A stretch of 8,861 nt of DNA from an uncultured Blautia sp. (GTDB lineage Bacteria > Bacillota_A > Clostridia > Lachnospirales > Lachnospiraceae): positions 1 to 8,861 of the forward strand of contig CAJLTE010000110.1 of assembly GCA_905209435.1 (NCBI GenBank). Reading direction: 5' to 3'. This document shows, piece after piece, positions 4,718 to 8,861 of the stretch (positions are counted from its first letter, which is position 1; every line of letters starts with the position of its first letter). The notes beneath the pieces were generated by a model. The model worked only from the letters and a program-made list of their open reading frames with translations, did no database searches and was not told where the DNA came from. Position numbers and translations under genes: made by a program.

Positions 4718-5740
4718 TCATACTTTTTCATAAAATAAACGGATGATCAGTTCCCGGAGTGCATCTTCATCCACATGGAACTCATCATGAAGGTCTCCCT
4801 CCTGGTCTGTTCCCGGAAGCTGCTCTATACTGTCCTCTGTGAACTCTGCTTTCTTAAGAGTCTTCACAAGTCCCAGATACTGGTTGCGTGTCACACTTGT
4901 CTGGATATAATCGTCCATCACATCGAGGGAATCCCATGCTTTCTCAAGGTCATTCTCATCCATGGACTGCATCTTCTCAACATAAGCTGTGAGATAGGCT
5001 TTCTGTCTCTGCATACGGCCCTCATTGCTGAAGGACTCCTCTGTATTCCTGTACTGAAGGAAATCCTTTATGTTGCTGTCATCCAGGGTAACCTGTGCAC
5101 CCTCTGCCATCTCCGGATATTTCTCCTGAAGATCGTTGTTTGGCACTGTAAGCGTGATTCCGCCTGCCAGCTCATTGATATAGGGCATGGAATCCTGGTT
5201 TGTCACTACATAGCGCTTCACAGGGATATCTCCAAGGAGAAGTGATACTGCCTCGCAGAGACTCTCACAGCTTACCTTTCCCCCATCGCCATAGCTGTAG
5301 GCATATCCGATGTGCGTGGTATAGAGTCCCTTGTCATTGCCGTTCATTGTATATCTGCGGATATCAGTCATGGTATCACGGTTAATGGAGAGAATGGTCA
5401 TCCTGCGGTTCTTCTCATCCATCACCACCAGAGCAATGCTGTCTGCCCTGGCTTTATTTCCATACTGGGAGGAAGCTTCCAGCTTGCCTGTGGAGTCCAC
5501 ACCGGCATAGAGAATATTTGTGATACGGTTATTATACTGATATTCCTGACCTTTGTAAACAATATTTCTATAACTGTTACCCACATTGTGGGTGTTCCCT
5601 GCAGTGATCTGCATAGATTTCTGCTTTGTCTGTTCCATATGGATAAAAACTGCTGCAAACAAAGCTACAGCCAGGCAGATCACCAGACTGATGATGATCT
5701 GTTTCTTATTTACAGGGTTATTTCTTCTTTTCTTTCTCAT
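4718..5740 (-). CDS. LytR-CpsA-Psr (LCP) family phosphotransferase
   Basis: Predicted membrane-anchored enzyme of 340 residues that transfers undecaprenyl-linked glycopolymers to peptidoglycan on the outer face of the membrane. It has a basic N-terminus (MRKKRRNNPVNKK), one transmembrane segment at about 15-33, and then the LCP domain. That domain shows NILYAGVDSTG (75-85), RADSIALVVMDEKNRRMTILSINRDTM (98-124) with the conserved Arg98/Asp100 and Arg121/Asp122, GGKVSCESLCEAVSLLLGD (153-171), INELAGGITLTVP (188-200) and QYRNTEESFSNEGRMQRQKAYL (229-250) with Arg231, Arg242 and Arg245 of the pyrophosphate-binding site. I chose the ATG at 5740: the open frame extends to 5827, but the extra residues are only the kinase gene's Tyr-Gly repeat read in another frame, and no ribosome binding site supports them. 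Its start overlaps the 3' end of the kinase gene by 23 bp, indicating translational coupling. Two Cys (158, 162) are unusual for an extracellular domain. Confidence 0.9.
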   Translation of the reverse strand: MRKKRRNNPVNKKQIIISLVICLAVALFAAVFIHMEQTKQKSMQITAGNTHNVGNSYRNIVYKGQEYQYNNRITNILYAGVDSTGKLEASSQYGNKARADSIALVVMDEKNRRMTILSINRDTMTDIRRYTMNGNDKGLYTTHIGYAYSYGDGGKVSCESLCEAVSLLLGDIPVKRYVVTNQDSMPYINELAGGITLTVPNNDLQEKYPEMAEGAQVTLDDSNIKDFLQYRNTEESFSNEGRMQRQKAYLTAYVEKMQSMDENDLEKAWDSLDVMDDYIQTSVTRNQYLGLVKTLKKAEFTEDSIEQLPGTDQEGDLHDEFHVDEDALRELIIRLFYEKV

Positions 5741-6527
5741 TCTTCTTAGCGCTCTTTCCATAGCCGTATCCGTAGCCATAGCCGTAACCATAACCGTAGC
5801 CATATCCATAGCCATAATGTTTCTCATAAACCGGCGCTTTGTTCAGCACTGCGCCGAGGAGACGGATACCTGCATACTGTATCTGCTGCTTCGCCTTATC
5901 AGCCTGTGCCCTGTCTGTCTTTCCGCTCTCCACAACAAGGACAGTTCCGTCGCACTGCTTGGCGATCAACAGCCCGTCGATAACCAGATTCAGCGGCGGA
6001 GTGTCTACGATCACATAATCATAAACGCTTCGCACGAATTCCATCAGCTCTGCAAATAGCGGACCTGATACCAGCTCACTTGGGTTTGGTGCCACTGCAC
6101 CTGTAAAGATCATGTCAAGGTATTTGTCATCTGTGCGGTAGATGATCTTCTCTTTGCTGATATTTCCGCACAGGTATTCGCTTAATCCCTTCTTCTCACC
6201 TACAATATCATATCTGTTCTGTATGGTAGAATTACGGATATCGCAGTCTATAAAGAGGATCCTCTTCTCAAGCCCTGCCATGCTCTTTGCCAGGCGGAAA
6301 GCTATTGATGATTTACCCTCATTAGCAACGGAACTTGTTACAGCTATTGTTTTAATATTGCTTCCACTTAACTGGATGTTTCCACGCAGAACATTGATGG
6401 CCTCATTTACGTGGAAAGATACATCTGATACATGTGGATGTATTACCTCTGTCTGTCTTCCCGTATATCCGGATTCTTTCACAAGATCCTGAAACAGGGA
6501 TTCAATATTGTTATCTTCTCTGTCCAT
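5718..6527 (-). CDS. cpsD: CpsD-type tyrosine autokinase (BY-kinase) with (Tyr-Gly)10 tail
   Basis: Cytoplasmic bacterial tyrosine kinase of 269 residues that pairs with the membrane protein encoded just upstream to control capsule polymerisation. It has the P-loop Walker A AVTSSVANEGKSS (62-74, Lys72), Walker A' RILFIDCDIRNS (89-100, Asp94 and Asp96), Walker B YVIVDTPP (171-178, Asp175) and the family stretch FTGAVAPNPSELV (141-153). The C-terminus is normally a cluster of Tyr that is autophosphorylated; here it is ten uninterrupted Tyr-Gly dipeptides (238-257) followed by a Lys-rich end (258-269). The gene starts 3 bp after the cpsC-like stop, and the tail overlaps the start of the LCP gene. 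Dephosphorylation is expected from the CpsB phosphatase encoded at 7362-8135. Family assignment is secure; the tail's regularity is the odd feature. Confidence 0.95.
   Translation of the reverse strand: MDREDNNIESLFQDLVKESGYTGRQTEVIHPHVSDVSFHVNEAINVLRGNIQLSGSNIKTIAVTSSVANEGKSSIAFRLAKSMAGLEKRILFIDCDIRNSTIQNRYDIVGEKKGLSEYLCGNISKEKIIYRTDDKYLDMIFTGAVAPNPSELVSGPLFAELMEFVRSVYDYVIVDTPPLNLVIDGLLIAKQCDGTVLVVESGKTDRAQADKAKQQIQYAGIRLLGAVLNKAPVYEKHYGYGYGYGYGYGYGYGYGYGKSAKKNEKEKKK
5757..5816 (-). repeat. 60-bp coding repeat: ten Tyr-Gly codon pairs
   Basis: Ten tandem 6-bp units TAY-GGN encode the kinase's tyrosine cluster. Tyr codons alternate between TAT and TAC and Gly codons among GGC, GGA and GGT, so the DNA repeat is imperfect while the peptide repeat is perfect. 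Confidence 0.95.
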
Positions 6528-6530
6528 CTT

Positions 6531-7274
6531 CTACTCTTTCTTCTCTTCGTAATAAGGAACCACACTGAGCACTGGGATATCCAGATATCTCTTCAGGTCA
6601 TCCTCTGTCTTTAATGTGGTGTCTGTCATGTAACGTACGCAGATTAGTCCACAGGCTGCGATAAGTCCCAGCAGAAGTCCAATCGCCAGATATTTTGTCA
6701 GTGCAGGAGTGATCTCATCCACTGCCTCTGCCTCTGAGTAATCGATAACTGTAGGTTCGCTGCTTCCTACCACCTGGTAAATACGGTCCAGTCCGATATT
6801 CATCAGACTGTTTGCAATATCTCTGCACAGTTCCACGTCACCGCAGGTAACTGTGATGGTAATAATATGGGAATTGTCCGGATTCGTTACACTGACCAGT
6901 TTACTGAGTTCTCTGTAATCCAGATCCAGATCCAGTTCTTTGATGACTTGTTTGAGAACATTACGGCTCTTGATGATCTTCGCATAGTCCTCTGTAAGCT
7001 CTGAACTCAGCTGCAGGTCAGAAACTGTGATCACGGATTCATTGTTTGTGATAAAAATGGATGCGTCCGCCTGATAAGATGGTTTCACTCCCACCAGATA
7101 ATAGACACCTGCCAGCATTGCTGTGATCAGCATGGTAAGCAGGATAATTTTCCAATGATTGACCAGTACCCAGAAAAGTTCCACAAGGTCTATGGTGTCT
7201 TCCTGCTGTATGATCGTCTCAGTGACCACAGGCTGCGCAGGATTTTCCCGGGTATTCTTTGCCTCTTTTATCAA
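6531..7274 (-). CDS. cpsC: CpsC/Wzz-type chain-length regulator and BY-kinase activator
   Basis: Membrane protein of 247 residues of the Wzz/CapA/CpsC family. It has a cytoplasmic start, the family motif TIDLVELFWVLVNHWKII (27-44), a first transmembrane helix (43-62) and an extracellular region with YQADASIFI (67-75). A Pro-containing stretch (ITPALTKYL) leads into the second helix (195-213), and the tail DDLKRYLDIPVLSVVPYYEE (225-244) is typical of the segment that contacts and activates the cognate tyrosine kinase. Together with the adjacent kinase it would set polymer length and export. The likely start is TTG at 7274-7272, preceded by AAGGAAGGAG 9 nt upstream; no ATG lies near the expected N-terminus. 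It is separated by only 3 bp from the kinase gene. Two Cys (144, 150) lie in the outer domain. Confidence 0.93.
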   Translation of the reverse strand: MIKEAKNTRENPAQPVVTETIIQQEDTIDLVELFWVLVNHWKIILLTMLITAMLAGVYYLVGVKPSYQADASIFITNNESVITVSDLQLSSELTEDYAKIIKSRNVLKQVIKELDLDLDYRELSKLVSVTNPDNSHIITITVTCGDVELCRDIANSLMNIGLDRIYQVVGSSEPTVIDYSEAEAVDEITPALTKYLAIGLLLGLIAACGLICVRYMTDTTLKTEDDLKRYLDIPVLSVVPYYEEKKE

Positions 7275-7361
7275 ATTCTTGGTTCTCCTTCCTTATATGA
7301 TCAAACCGGAGTTACAGGCCGGTCCGTACTTTATAGATTGTAATATGATTTCTGACATTCT
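7275..7361 (-). other. Intercistronic gap between cpsB and cpsC
   Basis: This 87-bp gap has no gene. It contains a modest hairpin ACCGG/CCGGT with a 9-nt loop (7305-7323) that is not followed by a U-tract, and the ribosome binding site of the next gene (AAGGAAGGAG). It may modulate relative expression but is not a clear terminator. Confidence 0.4.
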
Positions 7362-8135
7362 TCAAGTGTATTTGACAAATTTTCTTCTGTTTTCCCCATT
7401 TTTTACAATTGCGGAAGGATTTTCAATAAAAATTTTGTCAGCATATTCCTGTCCCATTTTGCTGGCGACTTTTCTGTATGCTTCTCCTGTGCGGCAGATT
7501 CTGTACCGACTGTCGTGGCAGTCAGAGCCTACGAAGTGAAGGAGGTCTCCTTTCATCAGCTTCCTGCAGAATCTTTTTGTATAAAATCCGTTTTTTCCCA
7601 GAATGCTGTCTGCATTTACCTGTATATAGGCGCCCATCTGTGCCAGGTCCCTGATCAGTTCCAGGTCACCCCAGATGTTGTCGCAGCGTTCTACATGTGC
7701 AATGATGGGGCGGTAGCCTACGATGATAAGGCTGCGGAGGCGGTCTTCTATGTAGCTGTATTCTGCATTTCCTGAGAATTCTACCAGAACATAGCCAGAA
7801 TCTGCCATTGTACTGACTCTTCCCTCATCCAGCATTCTGCTCATCTGCATGTTTGCATGGAATTCACAGCCCAGGTATATTCTCATTCTTTCTTCCTTAG
7901 CAAGCTCCTGATTGAATTCCTGTACGCATTTCTCCACCAGAGCGAACTGGCTGCGGATGGTGTGGATGGGTGTATCAAACATCTGATCTCTGTAATGAGG
8001 GGTTGCGATAATGTTTCTAACTCCCTGTTCATATTCCATGCGGAGCAGTCTGCGGGTTTCCTCCAGGTCCTGTGCTCCGTCGTCCACTCCCGGAATCAGG
8101 TGGCAGTGGATATCAAATAAACCGTGGTCTGTCAT
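7362..8135 (-). CDS. cpsB: CpsB/YwqE-type protein-tyrosine phosphatase (PHP family)
   Basis: Manganese-dependent tyrosine phosphatase of 257 residues belonging to the PHP superfamily. It dephosphorylates the CpsD-type kinase in Gram-positive capsule systems. Metal-binding motifs are visible in order: FDIHCHLIPGVDDGA (7-21; His10, His12, Asp18), IIATPHYRD (42-50; His47), YLGCEFHAN (87-95; Glu91), VEFSG (118-122), PIIAHVERC (143-151; His147) and FVGSDCHDSRYR (201-212; Asp205, His207). The length is normal for CpsB/CapC/Wzd/YwqE. The ATG at 8135-8133 follows GATGAAAGAGAAAT; the upstream GGGAGA is a poorly spaced ribosome binding site, so initiation may be moderate. It is the first gene of the polysaccharide operon, directly after the S1 terminator, and is 87 bp from cpsC. 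Confidence 0.94.
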   Translation of the reverse strand: MTDHGLFDIHCHLIPGVDDGAQDLEETRRLLRMEYEQGVRNIIATPHYRDQMFDTPIHTIRSQFALVEKCVQEFNQELAKEERMRIYLGCEFHANMQMSRMLDEGRVSTMADSGYVLVEFSGNAEYSYIEDRLRSLIIVGYRPIIAHVERCDNIWGDLELIRDLAQMGAYIQVNADSILGKNGFYTKRFCRKLMKGDLLHFVGSDCHDSRYRICRTGEAYRKVASKMGQEYADKIFIENPSAIVKNGENRRKFVKYT

Positions 8136-8163
8136 ATTTCTCTTTCATCTCCCTTTATTGCAA

Positions 8164-8189
8164 ATAACTGCAAAACATAACTGCAAAAA
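8164..8189. repeat. 13-bp tandem direct repeat upstream of cpsB
   Basis: Two adjacent copies read ATAACTGCAAAAC (8164-8176) and ATAACTGCAAAAA (8177-8189) on the plus strand, differing only at the last base. A partial further copy of the core (TTGCAAATAA) lies at 8158-8167. They fill the short space between the S1 terminator and the cpsB ribosome binding site. I found no convincing -10/-35 pair here, so they are a candidate operator or part of a non-consensus promoter. Confidence 0.5.
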
Positions 8190-8224
8190 CACCGTCCCTA
8201 TATAAACTTATACAGGGACGGTGT
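8184..8224 (-). terminator. Intrinsic terminator of the S1 gene
   Basis: A perfect 11-bp stem ACACCGTCCCT/AGGGACGGTGT (8189-8199 with 8214-8224) has a 14-nt loop that can extend the stem by four A-T pairs. On the minus strand it is followed by a run of T (TTTTT). It lies 24 bp after the S1 stop codon and separates that gene from the polysaccharide operon. The symmetrical stem with flanking A residues gives some activity on the other strand too. Confidence 0.88.
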
Positions 8225-8247
8225 CTGAACATCATGATTATGATAAA

Positions 8248-8861
8248 TTATTCTTCTGTAGCTTCCTCAGCCGGTGCCTCAAGAGCTTTCATGCTCAGGC
8301 TGATCTTCTTGTCTTCGCCGTTGAAGTCAACAACCTTAGCTTCGATCTCCTGTCCGATGGAAAGTACGTCTGAAGGTTTGGCAACGTGCTCTCTGGAAAT
8401 CTGGGATACGTGAAGGAGTGCGTCTACTCCTGGTGCAAGCTCTACGAATGCGCCGAAGTCTGTCATACGTGCAACTTTACCTTTAACTACGTTTCCTACA
8501 GCAAAGTCCTCAGCTGCTGTGAGCCATGGATTTGCTTCCGGGAATTTAAGGGAAAGTGCAATCTTCTCTCCGTTGATCTCTTTGATAAGAACTTTAACTT
8601 TATCGCCAACAGTGAATACTTTCTTCGGGTTCTCTACTCTGCCCCAGGACATTTCGGAGATGTGAAGAAGTCCGTCTGCTCCGCCCAGATCGATGAATGC
8701 ACCGAAATCTGTAACGTTCTTAACAGTTCCTTCAACTGTATCGCCAACATGGATTCTCTCCATTAATTCTTTCTGTTTCTCTGCTTTCTCAGCAAGAAGA
8801 AGCTGCTTACGGTTACCGATGATGCGGCGTCTTCTCGGGTTGAATTCTGTGATAACGAATT
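8248..8861 (-). CDS. rpsA: Ribosomal protein S1-type RNA-binding protein (C-terminal part; 5' end outside window)
   Basis: The reading frame is open through the right edge of the window, so this is the last 204 or so codons of a longer gene; an internal ATG at 8763 is not the start. The visible part begins FVITEFNPRRRRIIGNRKQ, a stretch typical of the linker between S1 repeats. Two S1 (OB-fold) domains follow: one with IHVGDTVEGTVKNVTDFGAF, GLLHISEMSWGRVENP and KIALSLK; the second with VVKGKVARMTDFGAF, ALLHVSQISREHVAKP and KKISLSMKAL. An acidic tail APAEEATEE ends the protein. In the ribosome or polysomes such proteins bind mRNA and help initiation. In many Clostridia S1 is fused behind the isoprenoid enzyme IspH; whether that is so here cannot be seen. 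It is a housekeeping gene and marks the boundary of the capsule locus. Confidence 0.9.
   Translation of the reverse strand, partial: FVITEFNPRRRRIIGNRKQLLLAEKAEKQKELMERIHVGDTVEGTVKNVTDFGAFIDLGGADGLLHISEMSWGRVENPKKVFTVGDKVKVLIKEINGEKIALSLKFPEANPWLTAAEDFAVGNVVKGKVARMTDFGAFVELAPGVDALLHVSQISREHVAKPSDVLSIGQEIEAKVVDFNGEDKKISLSMKALEAPAEEATEE

Noticed and set aside
5757..5816. CRISPR array or short tandem-repeat element
   Set aside because: It is a 6-bp coding repeat in the kinase tail, without spacers; no CRISPR-like repeats are present in the window.
5741..5827. N-terminal extension of the LCP protein (Met/Ala/Thr-rich, reading MDMATVMVTAMATD)
   Set aside because: It is the kinase Tyr-Gly repeat in another frame; the LCP family begins with a short basic stretch before its membrane helix, matching the ATG at 5740.
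8248..8763. Complete short two-domain S1 protein starting at 8763
   Set aside because: The frame continues without a stop and with S1-like sequence (EFNPRRRRIIGNRKQ) to the window edge, so the gene starts outside.

Overview
This window reads as part of a chromosomal capsule/exopolysaccharide locus from an anaerobic Firmicute, most likely a gut Lachnospiraceae (Blautia/Dorea/Ruminococcus-like). The reasons are the moderately low GC, the cpsB-cpsC-cpsD-LCP gene order typical of Gram-positive polysaccharide operons, and a NusG paralogue of the LoaP type. The species assignment is inference. Every gene I can support lies on the minus strand, so transcription runs from high to low coordinates.

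Right edge (8248-8861): the 3' end of a ribosomal protein S1-type gene with two S1 repeats, closed by a strong intrinsic terminator (8184-8224). About 50 bp further on the polysaccharide operon starts. It encodes a CpsB/YwqE-type PHP-family phosphotyrosine phosphatase (7362-8135), a CpsC/Wzz-type chain-length and kinase-activator membrane protein with a TTG start (6531-7274), and a CpsD-type BY-kinase with an unusual pure (Tyr-Gly)x10 tail (5718-6527). A LytR-CpsA-Psr attachment enzyme (4718-5740) overlaps the kinase gene. Two proteins of unknown function follow: a 413-residue secreted protein with an apparent internal duplication (3387-4628) and an 87-residue single-pass membrane protein (3100-3363).

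Middle (about 1600-3099): a leader with a candidate internal promoter precedes loaP, a specialised NusG-family antiterminator gene. loaP is split after codon 61 by an IS200/IS605-family element of about 795 bp (1925-2719) that carries only tnpA. Removing the element restores an uninterrupted 168-residue LoaP. The element holds several hairpins, its own candidate promoter for tnpA, and a 17-bp inverted repeat around the tnpA gene.

Left edge (1-1572): a full-length polyprenyl-phosphate glycosyl-1-phosphate transferase (the enzyme that starts repeat-unit synthesis), followed directly by a glycosyltransferase reading frame that seems to lack its N-terminus.

Working together: CpsB, CpsC and CpsD form the tyrosine-phosphorylation circuit that controls polymer production. 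The sugar transferase and downstream glycosyltransferases build the lipid-linked repeat unit, the LCP enzyme attaches polymer to the wall, and LoaP would be expected to keep RNA polymerase processive through the long operon. With loaP interrupted and the first downstream glycosyltransferase apparently truncated, this copy of the locus may be poorly expressed or in decay. Because IS200/IS605 elements can excise precisely, the loaP lesion is potentially reversible.
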